A DNA stretch of 15,341 nt from the NCBI GenBank assembly GCA_035707105.1, contig DASSUI010000022.1, positions 1 through 15,341 of the forward strand. The letters are read 5' to 3'. Below, piece by piece: positions 1 to 6,538 of the stretch. This stretch comes from JACDAN01 sp035707105. Its GTDB lineage: Bacteria > Actinomycetota > Thermoleophilia > Gaiellales > Gaiellaceae. A model generated the notes under the pieces. That model saw nothing but the letters and a program-made list of their open reading frames with translations. It was not told where the DNA came from and made no database searches. The translations under genes were made by a program, and so were the position numbers. Numbering within the stretch: the stretch's first letter is position 1; each line of letters begins with the position of its first letter.

Positions 1-23
1 TGCTCCTCGAACGTCACGCTCAT
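1..23 (-). CDS. Possible 5' end of a further gene downstream of the rhomboid gene (partial)
   Basis: On the minus strand an ATG at 23-21 overlaps the rhomboid stop codon in an ATGA arrangement and opens a frame reading M-S-V-T-F-E-E to the window edge. Such 4-base overlaps are common between coupled genes and occur elsewhere in this window, so this may be the start of the next gene of the operon. Only seven codons are visible and nothing can be said about function. Confidence 0.35.
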
Positions 24-703
24 CGGTAGACCGGACGGAGGCGCTCGCGCTGGGCGAACGCGCGCACCGTCAGCAGCCCGAAGACGAAGCCGCCGACGTG
101 CGCGAAGAAGGCGACCCCGCCGCCCGCCTCCGGAACCGTCAGCGAGAGGCCGCCGGACCAGAGCTGGAAGATGAACCAGACGCCGAGGAAGAGGAACGCC
201 GGCACCGGCACGAGCACGTAGAAGACGATCGTCAGGACGCTCGCGGTCGGGAGCAGGATCAGGTACGCCCCGAGCACGCCGGAGACGGCGCCGCTCGCGC
301 CGAGGTTCGGTATCGCAGTCTCGGCTCCCTCTTGCGACCCGAGCGTCACGAACGTCTGCAGCGCCGTGGCCGTGAATCCGGCGAGGAAGTAGAAGACGAG
401 GAAGCGGATCTTGCCCATCGTGTCCTCGACGTTGTTCCCGAAGATCCAGAGGAAGAGCATGTTGCCGCCGAGGTGCAGCCAGTCGGCGTGCATGAACATC
501 GAGGTGAAGGCGGTGAGCGGCCAGTCCTCGCCGACGATCGGGCATTCGCGCGTCACCTCGCACGGGTGGTACGCGAGCCGGCTGACGGCGTGGTCGAAGT
601 CGGGCAGCTCGTAGAGGACGAAGACGGCGACGTTCGCCGCGATCAGCAGCACCGTCATGAGCGGGAAGGACCGCGTCGGGACGTTGTCCTTGATCGGGAA
701 CAC
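20..703 (-). CDS. Rhomboid family intramembrane serine protease
   Basis: A 227-residue membrane protein with the hallmarks of bacterial rhomboids, which cut substrate transmembrane helices within the bilayer. The start MFPIKDNVPT is typical of the family. A first membrane helix lies at about 16-31, followed by a loop containing two Cys (48 and 54). The H-x-x-x-N motif, HLGGN, is at 77-81. The nucleophile motif G-A-S-G puts the catalytic Ser at 137, and the catalytic His is 202 in AHVGGF of the last helix. About six membrane segments are visible, the minimal bacterial rhomboid core with no added domain. The start is GTG at 703-701. It is transcribed divergently from the small heat-shock gene; I see no clear Shine-Dalgarno sequence. 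The substrate cannot be told from sequence. Confidence 0.93.
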   Translation of the reverse strand: MFPIKDNVPTRSFPLMTVLLIAANVAVFVLYELPDFDHAVSRLAYHPCEVTRECPIVGEDWPLTAFTSMFMHADWLHLGGNMLFLWIFGNNVEDTMGKIRFLVFYFLAGFTATALQTFVTLGSQEGAETAIPNLGASGAVSGVLGAYLILLPTASVLTIVFYVLVPVPAFLFLGVWFIFQLWSGGLSLTVPEAGGGVAFFAHVGGFVFGLLTVRAFAQRERLRPVYR

Positions 704-795
704 GCGACGCCGGCGGCTAGCGGTCGCCCGCCGGCGCGGCGGCGTCGACGGTTCCCTCGAGACGCGTCACGCGCGCATCGTACGGGCCTGATCGA

Positions 796-816
796 CTTGA
801 CAGATCGACGCTCAGG
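796..816. promoter_or_regulatory. Degenerate HAIR-like inverted repeat (possible HspR site)
   Basis: CTTGACA (796-802), seven bases, then GCTCAGG (810-816) resembles the HspR-associated inverted repeat, CTTGAGT-N7-ACTCAAG, with 5 of 7 matches in each arm and the exact 7-base spacing. It covers the -35 box of the heat-shock promoter, where a repressor would block polymerase. The match is imperfect and part of the left arm is simply the -35 hexamer, so this is a suggestion only. Confidence 0.35.
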
Positions 817-825
817 TTTTATATT
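797..825 (+). promoter_or_regulatory. Housekeeping-type promoter of the hsp20 gene
   Basis: TTGACA at 797-802, a 17-base spacer, then TATATT at 820-825: a perfect -35 and a 5-of-6 -10 for the primary sigma factor, in an AT-rich patch that stands out from its surroundings. Transcription should begin near 832, giving a leader of about 30 bases with AGGAGGT at 850-856 in front of the ATG at 863. This is the only promoter in the window with this classical form and an obvious ribosome binding site, so high expression on demand is likely. Confidence 0.85.
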
Positions 826-862
826 GGTAGTCGAGTCAATCTCGTGACCAGGAGGTAAGAAC

Positions 863-1348
863 ATGGCCACAGTGGTTCGTTGGGAGCCTTTCCGTGAGCT
901 TGCGGCCCTCCAGAACGACATGGGCCGCCTCATGAGCACGTTCCTCGGGCAGGATCAGGCGGGCGGCGAGAACGGCCAGCGGTCGTGGATGCCGGCGGTG
1001 GACGTCTGGGAGAGCGAGAACGAGCTCGTCTATGCATTCGACCTTCCGGGCATCCCCGAGGAGAAGATCTCCGTCGAGTACGACGACGGCGCGCTGACCG
1101 TCAGCGGCGAGCGCGAGCGCACCGACGAGGTCCAGGGTGACCGCTTCTACAGGTACGAGCGCCGGTTCGGATCCTTCTCCCGCACCGTCGGCCTGCCGCA
1201 GGGCGTGACCGAGGAGGGGATCAAGGCGGACTACCGGAACGGCGTCCTCGAGATCCACGTCCCGAAGCCCGAGATCGCGAGGCCGCGCCGGATCCAGATC
1301 GGGTCGGCCGATCAGGCGACCATCGAGGGCTCCTCGAAGCAGAAGTAG
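863..1348 (+). CDS. Small heat-shock protein, Hsp20/alpha-crystallin family
   Basis: A 161-residue holdase chaperone that binds unfolding proteins without ATP and assembles into oligomers in the cytoplasm. The N-terminal arm (1-42, VVRWEPFRELAALQNDMGRL) is the usual amphipathic segment. The alpha-crystallin domain runs from about 43 to 137 and ends with the conserved GVLEIHVPK at 127-135. A C-terminal I-x-I motif at 144-146 (R-I-Q-I-G) is the oligomer-bridging tail. Length is typical of the actinobacterial Hsp18 group. The start is fixed by AGGAGGT seven bases upstream of the ATG. It is a single-gene unit with its own strong promoter and a hairpin terminator after the stop. Confidence 0.97.
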   Translation: MATVVRWEPFRELAALQNDMGRLMSTFLGQDQAGGENGQRSWMPAVDVWESENELVYAFDLPGIPEEKISVEYDDGALTVSGERERTDEVQGDRFYRYERRFGSFSRTVGLPQGVTEEGIKADYRNGVLEIHVPKPEIARPRRIQIGSADQATIEGSSKQK

Positions 1349-1360
1349 CGCTTCGGACGC

Positions 1361-1390
1361 GCGAAGGGCGGCCCCGAGGCCGCCCTTCGC
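1361..1390. terminator. Perfect 13-bp hairpin between convergent genes
   Basis: GCGAAGGGCGGCC (1361-1373), a CCGA loop, and the exact complement at 1378-1390, followed by the weakly T-rich TGTTCTG. It begins 12 bases after the hsp20 stop and ends 30 bases before the convergent carbamate kinase stop, so it probably ends transcripts from both sides. The U-tract is poor, as is usual in GC-rich actinobacteria. Confidence 0.85.
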
Positions 1391-1420
1391 TGTTCTGAGG
1401 GCTGGAGCCGGCCGGTTCGG

Positions 1421-2326
1421 CTAGGGCCGGACCCGCGTGCCGCCGCGGCCGGCGAGCGCGTTCTCGACGCCGTCGAGCGAGGTGATGATCGCCTCGCCGC
1501 CGTTCCGGGCCATCGCGATCGCGGCTTCGACCTTGGGCCGCATCGAGCCCTCTGCGAGGTCGATCAGGAGCGCCTCCGCCTCGTCGGTCGTCAGCTCGCG
1601 GATCTCCTCCTCGGCCGGCGTCCCGAACCAGCGCTTCACGGCGGTCACGTCCGTGAGGATGAGCAGCCGCTCGGCACCGAGCTCGGCGGCGAGCCGCGCC
1701 GACGCCCGGTCCTTGTCGATCACGGCGTCGACGCCGCGCAGCTTTCCGCCCCTCCGGACGACCGGGATCCCGCCGCCGCCGCAGGCGACTGGGATCGACC
1801 CCGCCTCGAGCAGCGCGCGGACCTGTCGGACCTCGACGGTCTCGAGCGGGATCGGGGACGGCACAGTGCGTCGCCAGCCGCGGCCGAGCTCCTCCACGAC
1901 CTGCCAGCCGCGCTCCTGCTCGAGCGCGCGCGCCTGCTCGCTCGAGTAGAAAGGGCCGATCGGCTTCGTCGGCCGCTCGAACGCCGGGTCGTCCTGAGCG
2001 ACGACGACGTGCGTGATCAGGCACGTCACGGGCCTATCCGCCGCCGGCCCGACCTCCGTCTCGATCATCGAGCCGATCTCGGCCTGCGTCTGCGCGACGG
2101 CGAGATACAACGGCAGGGGCGGCACCTCGTCGGCGGCGCGCTCCTGCCGCAGCAGCTCGTTGCCGACCTGCGGCCCGTTGCCGTGTGTGAGCACGACGTC
2201 CCCGTCGCTCAGGAGCGGCCGGAGCGCCTCGGCGGTCTCGCGTAGCCGCGCCGACTGCTCGGCGGCGGTGCCCTTGTCGCCCGCGCGGATCAGCGCGTTG
2301 CCGCCGAGCGCGACGACGATCGTCAA
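1421..2326 (-). CDS. arcC: Carbamate kinase
   Basis: This 301-residue enzyme of the amino-acid-kinase fold transfers phosphate between carbamoyl phosphate and ADP, usually making ATP while releasing carbamate, which decays to ammonia and CO2. Visible motifs are ALGGNAL (6-12), THGNGPQVG (47-55), the lid segment KPIGPFY (121-127), ACGGGGIP (181-188), VIDKDRASA (202-210), LTDV (224-227) and GSMRPKVEAA (260-269). All are close to the family pattern and length is normal. The start is TTG, overlapping the stop of the upstream P-loop gene as TTGA; no good ribosome site is seen, so translation is probably coupled. No arginine deiminase or carbamoyltransferase is in the window, so the carbamoyl phosphate source is unknown. 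Confidence 0.95.
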   Translation of the reverse strand: MTIVVALGGNALIRAGDKGTAAEQSARLRETAEALRPLLSDGDVVLTHGNGPQVGNELLRQERAADEVPPLPLYLAVAQTQAEIGSMIETEVGPAADRPVTCLITHVVVAQDDPAFERPTKPIGPFYSSEQARALEQERGWQVVEELGRGWRRTVPSPIPLETVEVRQVRALLEAGSIPVACGGGGIPVVRRGGKLRGVDAVIDKDRASARLAAELGAERLLILTDVTAVKRWFGTPAEEEIRELTTDEAEALLIDLAEGSMRPKVEAAIAMARNGGEAIITSLDGVENALAGRGGTRVRP

Positions 2327-3672
2327 GCGAGGGCGGCTTCGGCGTCCCCGGTGAGGATCCCGTGCTCCGCGAGCAGGCCGGCGAGCGTCGGCTCGCCCAG
2401 CTCCTGAAGCCGGTAGGTGACGCGCAGCGCCGGCTTGTCGAAGTTGACGATCCGCCGGAGGTCGATCGGCGTCCCGATCAGGACGAGCTCGGCATCGGAG
2501 CGGGCGATCGTCTCCCTCAGCTCCTCCATCTGCTTCCGGCCGTAGCCCATCGCCGGCAGGAGCTCGGTCACGTGGGAGTACTCCCCGAGCGTCTCCGCGA
2601 TCGAGCCGACGGCGAACGGCCGCGGATCGACGAGCGATGCCGCGCCGTGGTCCTTCGCGGCGAGCACGGCCGCGCCGTACGCCATCTCCCCGTGCGTCAG
2701 CGTCGGCCCGTCCTCGATCGCGAGGACCCGCTTACCCTGGATCTCGTCACCGCCGCCTTCGACCTGGAACGGCGAGGCGGCCTGGACGATCTCGGCGCCC
2801 GGGTTTGCCGAGCGAATCGATGCGAGCACCTGCTCGACGCCCTCGTGCGGCGCCGTGTCGACCTTGTTCACGACGCAGACGTCCGCCATCCGGAGGTTCG
2901 TCTCGCCGGGGTGGTAGCGCAGCTCGTGGCCCGGACGGTGGGGATCGACCACGACGACATGGAGATTCGGCTTGACGAACGGCGTGTCGTTGTTGCCGCC
3001 GTCCCAGAGGATCACGTCCGCCTCCTGCTCCGCCCGGTCGAGGACCGCGGCGTAGTCGATGCCGGCGAAGACGACGTTGCCCTCGGCGATGTGCGGCTCG
3101 TACTCCTCGCGCTCCTCGATCGTCGTGTCGGCGGCGTCCAGGTCCCGATAGTCGGCGAACCGCTGGACCGCCTGCTTCGTCAGGTCCCCGTAGGGCATCG
3201 GGTGCCGGAGGACAGCGACGCGCTTGCCTGTCTCGCGCAGCAGCTTCGCGATGTGGCGGGTCGTCTGGCTCTTCCCGGAGCCGGTCCTGACGGCGCAGAC
3301 GGCGACGCACGGCTTCGACGACGTCAGCATCGTCCCTTCGGGCGAGAGCAGCGTGTACGTCGCGCCTGCGGCGAGCACACGCGAGCCGACGTGCATGACG
3401 TGCTCGTGCGTCACGTCCGAGTACGAGAACACCACCTCGTCGACGTCGTGCTCGCCCACGAGCTCCTCGAGCTGCTCCTCGGGGTAGATCGGGATGCCGG
3501 CCGGATAGAGATGGCCGGCGAGCTCCTGCGGGTAGCGGCGGCCCTCGATGTTCGGGATCTGGGTCGCCGTGAAGCCGACGACCTCGTACTCCTCGCGGCC
3601 GCGGTAGACGAGGTTGAAGTTGTGGAAGTCGCGGCCCGCGGCGCCGACGATGACCACGCGTCTTCGATCCAT
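2323..3672 (-). CDS. Cyclic 2,3-diphosphoglycerate synthetase-like P-loop NTPase
   Basis: A 449-residue protein resembling the archaeal cyclic 2,3-diphosphoglycerate synthetase family, whose bacterial members have no proven role. The N-terminal half (4-110) is Rossmann-like, starting VVIVGAAGRDFHNFN. The P-loop sits at 126-135 (CAVRTGSGKS), WDGGNND at 223-229 is Walker-B-like, and VVNKVD at 267-272 is the N-K-x-D guanine-type motif, placing it among SIMIBI-class NTPases. The C-terminal part (about 330-449) has no motif I can name. It is first in a two-gene operon with carbamate kinase, overlapping it by four bases; that pairing hints at nitrogen or carbamoyl-phosphate metabolism rather than archaeal thermoprotection. 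The ATG at 3672 lies six bases after a TAGGCT, so the mRNA is probably leaderless. Confidence 0.8.
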   Translation of the reverse strand: MDRRRVVIVGAAGRDFHNFNLVYRGREEYEVVGFTATQIPNIEGRRYPQELAGHLYPAGIPIYPEEQLEELVGEHDVDEVVFSYSDVTHEHVMHVGSRVLAAGATYTLLSPEGTMLTSSKPCVAVCAVRTGSGKSQTTRHIAKLLRETGKRVAVLRHPMPYGDLTKQAVQRFADYRDLDAADTTIEEREEYEPHIAEGNVVFAGIDYAAVLDRAEQEADVILWDGGNNDTPFVKPNLHVVVVDPHRPGHELRYHPGETNLRMADVCVVNKVDTAPHEGVEQVLASIRSANPGAEIVQAASPFQVEGGGDEIQGKRVLAIEDGPTLTHGEMAYGAAVLAAKDHGAASLVDPRPFAVGSIAETLGEYSHVTELLPAMGYGRKQMEELRETIARSDAELVLIGTPIDLRRIVNFDKPALRVTYRLQELGEPTLAGLLAEHGILTGDAEAALA

Positions 3673-3688
3673 GAATAGAGCCTATTCA
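3672..3688. promoter_or_regulatory. 17-bp perfect dyad, operator candidate
   Basis: TGAATAG-AGC-CTATTCA is a perfect 7-3-7 inverted repeat. It covers the predicted -10 of the P-loop gene and touches its start codon, so a bound protein would block that gene, and it lies 24 bp from the ferritin -10. On the minus strand its centre reads TAGGCT, the core of DtxR/IdeR iron boxes, but the outer bases do not match that consensus. The binding protein is unknown; iron-responsive control is a guess prompted by the ferritin neighbour. Confidence 0.55.
3679..3684 (-). promoter_or_regulatory. -10 element TAGGCT for a leaderless transcript of the P-loop gene
   Basis: TAGGCT on the minus strand ends six bases before the ATG at 3672. 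Transcription starting about seven bases after a -10 would begin on the A of the start codon. No -35 is visible and no Shine-Dalgarno sequence is present. The same geometry recurs at four other starts in the window. Confidence 0.65.
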
Positions 3689-3711
3689 GTTTCCAGGACG
3701 ACGCCGATGGC

Positions 3712-3717
3712 TAGAGT
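3712..3717 (+). promoter_or_regulatory. -10 element TAGAGT for a leaderless transcript of the ferritin gene
   Basis: TAGAGT, six bases, then the GTG start of ferritin at 3724. No ribosome binding site precedes the GTG. The promoter points away from the divergent P-loop gene promoter 28 bases to its left. Confidence 0.65.
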
Positions 3718-3723
3718 CCCGCC

Positions 3724-4257
3724 GTGCCCCGCTTCGCCGACGCGCTGAACGAGCAGATCGCCTACGAGTACGCCGCGTCGCAGCAGTACATCGCGATCGC
3801 CGTGCACTACGACGCGGAATCGCTGCCCCAGCTCGCCTCGCACTTCTACCGCCAGGCGGTCGAGGAGCGGAACCACGCGATGATGATGGTGCAGTTCCTC
3901 CTCGACGCGGACGAAGCGGTGCGGATCCCGGGCGTCGAGGCGCCGAAGACCGACTTTTCCGACGCCCGCGCGCCCGTGGCGCTCGCCCTCGAGCAGGAGA
4001 AGCGCGTGACCGACCAGATCGTGGCCCTCGTCAACCTCGCCCGGGAGGAGGGCAACCTCGTCGGCGAGCAGTTCCTCCACTGGTTCTTGACCGAACAGCG
4101 AGAAGAACTTGCGAGCATGTCGTCGCTCTTGGCGTTGGTGGAGCGCGCGGCCGAGACGAATCTCCTGCTGGCCGAGGAGTTCCTCGCCCGCAACACCGTA
4201 GGCGATCAAGGAGCGCCCGAGGCGGGTGCGCCACCCGCAGCAGGCGGGGCGCTTTAG
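3724..4257 (+). CDS. Non-heme ferritin
   Basis: A 177-residue bacterial ferritin that oxidises Fe(II) and stores it as a mineral inside a 24-subunit shell. Ferroxidase-site residues are recognisable: Glu15 in YEYAAS, Glu48 and His51 in EERNH, Glu90, and Gln125 within FLHWFLTEQREE. There is no haem-binding Met pattern of bacterioferritin. The helical core ends near 157; the rest is a Gly/Ala/Pro-rich tail ending EAGAPPAAGGAL. The same 12 residues close a ferritin fragment at 6629-6664, with mostly different codons, so the tail is probably functional rather than linker. GTG is preferred as start because it is preceded by a leaderless-type -10 and gives a normal N terminus. Confidence 0.95.
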   Translation: MPRFADALNEQIAYEYAASQQYIAIAVHYDAESLPQLASHFYRQAVEERNHAMMMVQFLLDADEAVRIPGVEAPKTDFSDARAPVALALEQEKRVTDQIVALVNLAREEGNLVGEQFLHWFLTEQREELASMSSLLALVERAAETNLLLAEEFLARNTVGDQGAPEAGAPPAAGGAL

Positions 4258-4366
4258 GACTCACGTCTTCCGGGGCACGGGGCTCGTGATCTCAACCGGA
4301 GCTTGTCCAGGCCGCCCTGCGGTCCTTGGCGATCGAACCGAGGATCGCTGACCGTCCTGGCGGCGG

Positions 4367-4391
4367 TGGCCTCGGCCGGTGGGCGAGGCCA
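4367..4391. other. 8-bp hairpin between the ferritin and regulator genes
   Basis: TGGCCTCG (4367-4374) and CGAGGCCA (4384-4391) form a perfect 8-bp stem with a 9-base loop, 110 bases after the ferritin stop. There is no T-tract. It could end ferritin transcripts or act in the regulator's leader. The rest of 4258-4430 holds no gene or promoter I can support. Confidence 0.4.
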
Positions 4392-4430
4392 GCGGTAAGA
4401 ATCAGCTGCCGCCGCGACACGAAACACGGA

Positions 4431-5102
4431 GTGGAGAAGCGGCCGCTCGGTAATCCCAGAAGTTTGTTGCTCGGCGGGGTGCAGGCGTACGCGAACGAGG
4501 CCGGCGAGATCCTCGCGGGCTGTCCGAGGTTCGAGCTCACCGCAAGCGAACCGCATTTCCGAAGATCGTTTCTCGGCACCAAGCTTCTTGCCGTCGAACA
4601 CGGTTTCGTTGTCGTCCGCAGTACGCCCGAGGGCCTCGCGCGTTCGATCGTCACCTGCGAGGCGGGCCCAGGGCGGGTGCTACTCCCACCGACTAATCAA
4701 GAGGTGTTGTGCGGCTTGACGGCGTCTCGCCTGGTCGGGATCACCGCTGAGGCGCGAGATCGCCTGTTCGAGATTCCGGTCGCCGCGCTCGCGCTAGTCG
4801 AACAGCTCGAGATCGCTCTCTCGCAAGAACACGAGGCTCTCGGGAACTTCGCCCACACGCGGCACATCGAGCGGGTGCGACGCAAGCTCCTGCAACTCGC
4901 GCAGCGCTACGGGCGCGTCATGCGCGACGGGATCCGGCTCGATTTCCCGGTCAGTCACACGCTCCTCGCGGACATGGTCGGCTCGTCGCGTGAGACGGTG
5001 ACGCGCGCGCTCGACGAGCTGCAACGGACCGGCTTCGTCGCCCGCCGAGGACATACGTACCGCCTGCTCGTGAAGCCTGAAGAGTTGCTCGGCCAAATGT
5101 GA
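4431..5102 (+). CDS. Crp/Fnr-family transcriptional regulator
   Basis: A DNA-binding regulator, 223 residues from the GTG at 4431. The N-terminal part (about 30-120) looks like a worn cyclic-nucleotide-type beta-roll; I do not see the GE...RS phosphate-binding cassette of cAMP-binding members, so its signal is unknown. Three Cys are present (31, 76, 94). A long dimerisation helix (about 120-160) leads to a winged helix: SHTLLADMVGSSRETVTRAL at 175-194, then the wing TGFVARRGHTYRLL. The recognition helix has R187, E188 and R192, matching the R-E-x-x-x-R contacts by which E. coli CRP reads TGTGA. The start is uncertain: TTG 4326, GTG 4431 and GTG 4479 are in frame and none has a good ribosome site. 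It lies just upstream of the cytochrome gene and probably controls it. Confidence 0.85.
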   Translation: MEKRPLGNPRSLLLGGVQAYANEAGEILAGCPRFELTASEPHFRRSFLGTKLLAVEHGFVVVRSTPEGLARSIVTCEAGPGRVLLPPTNQEVLCGLTASRLVGITAEARDRLFEIPVAALALVEQLEIALSQEHEALGNFAHTRHIERVRRKLLQLAQRYGRVMRDGIRLDFPVSHTLLADMVGSSRETVTRALDELQRTGFVARRGHTYRLLVKPEELLGQM

Positions 5103-5113
5103 GAGTGATCACA
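5098..5113. promoter_or_regulatory. Perfect CRP-type operator TGTGA-N6-TCACA
   Basis: TGTGA (5098-5102), GAGTGA, TCACA (5109-5113) matches the CRP consensus in all ten conserved bases. The left half-site contains the TGA stop of the Crp-family gene itself. Its centre (5105.5) lies about 42 bases before the start site predicted from TACGAT at 5136-5141, the usual class II activator position where the box replaces a -35. Confidence 0.8.
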
Positions 5114-5135
5114 CGCTGTGGCACTGCGGCCGTCC

Positions 5136-5141
5136 TACGAT
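5136..5141 (+). promoter_or_regulatory. -10 element TACGAT of the cytochrome gene
   Basis: TACGAT is the best -10 in the 64-base gap before the cytochrome start. No -35 is found at the right spacing; the CRP box occupies that place instead. A start near 5148 gives a 19-base leader containing AAAGGCGG (5153-5160) as ribosome site for the ATG at 5167. Confidence 0.55.
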
Positions 5142-5166
5142 CGGGCCCACTGAAAGGCGGTCTCGT

Positions 5167-6519
5167 ATGAGTCTGATCGCGAAGGCGCTTGGCCGGTTGG
5201 CGATGGTCAGCGCCGTCGGGCTGCTCCTCTACGTCGGGCTCGTGATCGTGAACGGGACCGTGAGCGCCGTCACCGCCTCGGGCAACCCTGATCCGGATGC
5301 GGCCAATAGCACCGCCGTCCAACAGCTCTTCGAGCAGGGCAAGGGGGTCTTTCGCTTCGACACCTTTGGGGACGAGGCCTTCTGGGGCGGCTCACTGCAG
5401 TTACACCGCGCGATCGAGGGCGAGAAGCTTGGCGGCGTGGGACCCGGTGTGAGCCCGAGAACCGCCCTGGCGGTCGGCCTAAAGGTCGATTCGCAGGCGC
5501 TACCGGAGTCGCTCAAGCAGGCGCTCGCCGCCGGCCAGGTGGACCTTGACGATCCCGCGACGACCCTTGCCCTGCTGAGGCTGAATGCGGTTGTCGGGCT
5601 CAAGGGCTTCTTCAACAGTGCGGGCACGTTGGGCTCTGTGGGGATCACCTGCGGCCTCTGTCACTCGATGGTCGACGACACGTTCGGTGCCGGCATCGGG
5701 AGGCGCCTCGACGGCTGGCCGAATCGAGACCTCAACGTCGGCGCGATCGTCTCCCTGGCCCCGAACAAGGCGCCGCTGACCAGCCTGCTCGGCGTCGATG
5801 AGACGACGTTGAACCGTGTACTCGCCGCGTGGGGGCCGGGCAGGTTCGACGCGGAGCTGTTCCTGGACGGGAAGGGATTCCGTCCCGACGGCAGGACGGC
5901 GGCCGTGCTGATCCCTCCAGCCTTCGGCCTCGCCGGAGTCAATCTCCACACGTACACGGGCTGGGGCTCGGTGCCGTACTGGAACGCATTCGTTGCCAAC
6001 CTCGAGATGCATGGCAAGGGCAGCTTCTTCGACCCCCGCCTCAACGATCCAGCGAAGTTCCCGATCGCCGCCGCCAACGGCTTCGCCAACGTCCGCAATA
6101 CGCCCGATCTCATCACCCCCAAGCTGGCCGCTCTCCACGTCTACCAACTCGCCCTCAAGGCCCCGCGGCCCCCGAGAGCCAGTTTCGACGCAGCCGCTGC
6201 ACAGCGCGGGGAGAAGGTGTTCAATGGGATCGGCCGGTGCGCGAGCTGCCACGTGCCGCCGCTCTTCAGCGAGCCAGGCCAGAACCTGCACCAGCCCGCC
6301 GAGATCTGCACCGATTCCTTCCAGTCCGACCGCTCGCCGACCGGGATGTACCGCACAACCCCGCTCAAGGGGCTCTTCGCGCACGCGAAGGGCGGCTTTT
6401 GGCACGACGGACGCTTCCCCACCCTCGATGCGGTCGTCGAGCACTACAACGGCTGCTTCGGCCTCGGGCTGTCGCCGCAGCAGCAGGCAGACCTCGTCCA
6501 GTACCTCAAGAGCCTCTAG
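5167..6519 (+). CDS. Membrane-anchored di-heme cytochrome c, peroxidase/MauG-like
   Basis: A 450-residue exported c-type cytochrome. An uncleaved-looking N-terminal membrane helix at about 12-30 would anchor it outside the cytoplasmic membrane. Two haem-attachment motifs are present: CGLCH at 162-166 and CASCH at 358-362. The C-terminal domain (about 342-450) with RGEKVFNGIGRCASCH, then GMYRTTPLKGL and GGFWHDGRFPTLDAVVEHYN, follows the order seen in di-heme cytochrome c peroxidases and MauG-like proteins. Those reduce H2O2 or carry out haem-based oxidations; which applies here is not visible. The N-terminal haem domain is larger than in classical enzymes (about 196 residues between motifs) and two further Cys (381, 430) might pair. 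It appears to be a one-gene transcript under the adjacent Crp-family protein. Confidence 0.85.
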   Translation: MSLIAKALGRLAMVSAVGLLLYVGLVIVNGTVSAVTASGNPDPDAANSTAVQQLFEQGKGVFRFDTFGDEAFWGGSLQLHRAIEGEKLGGVGPGVSPRTALAVGLKVDSQALPESLKQALAAGQVDLDDPATTLALLRLNAVVGLKGFFNSAGTLGSVGITCGLCHSMVDDTFGAGIGRRLDGWPNRDLNVGAIVSLAPNKAPLTSLLGVDETTLNRVLAAWGPGRFDAELFLDGKGFRPDGRTAAVLIPPAFGLAGVNLHTYTGWGSVPYWNAFVANLEMHGKGSFFDPRLNDPAKFPIAAANGFANVRNTPDLITPKLAALHVYQLALKAPRPPRASFDAAAAQRGEKVFNGIGRCASCHVPPLFSEPGQNLHQPAEICTDSFQSDRSPTGMYRTTPLKGLFAHAKGGFWHDGRFPTLDAVVEHYNGCFGLGLSPQQQADLVQYLKSL

Positions 6520-6538
6520 ACGACTCCATGCGGCCCAC

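Noticed and set aside
2362..3678. A 438-codon open frame on the plus strand opposite the P-loop gene
   Set aside because: Arg, Asp, Val and Leu dominate with no motif; it is the antisense of a well-supported gene, a usual effect of high GC3.
3679..3684. Calling the dyad near ferritin a DtxR/IdeR box
   Set aside because: Only the TAGGCT core agrees; the outer arms do not follow the DtxR consensus, and TAGGCT is also explained as a -10.
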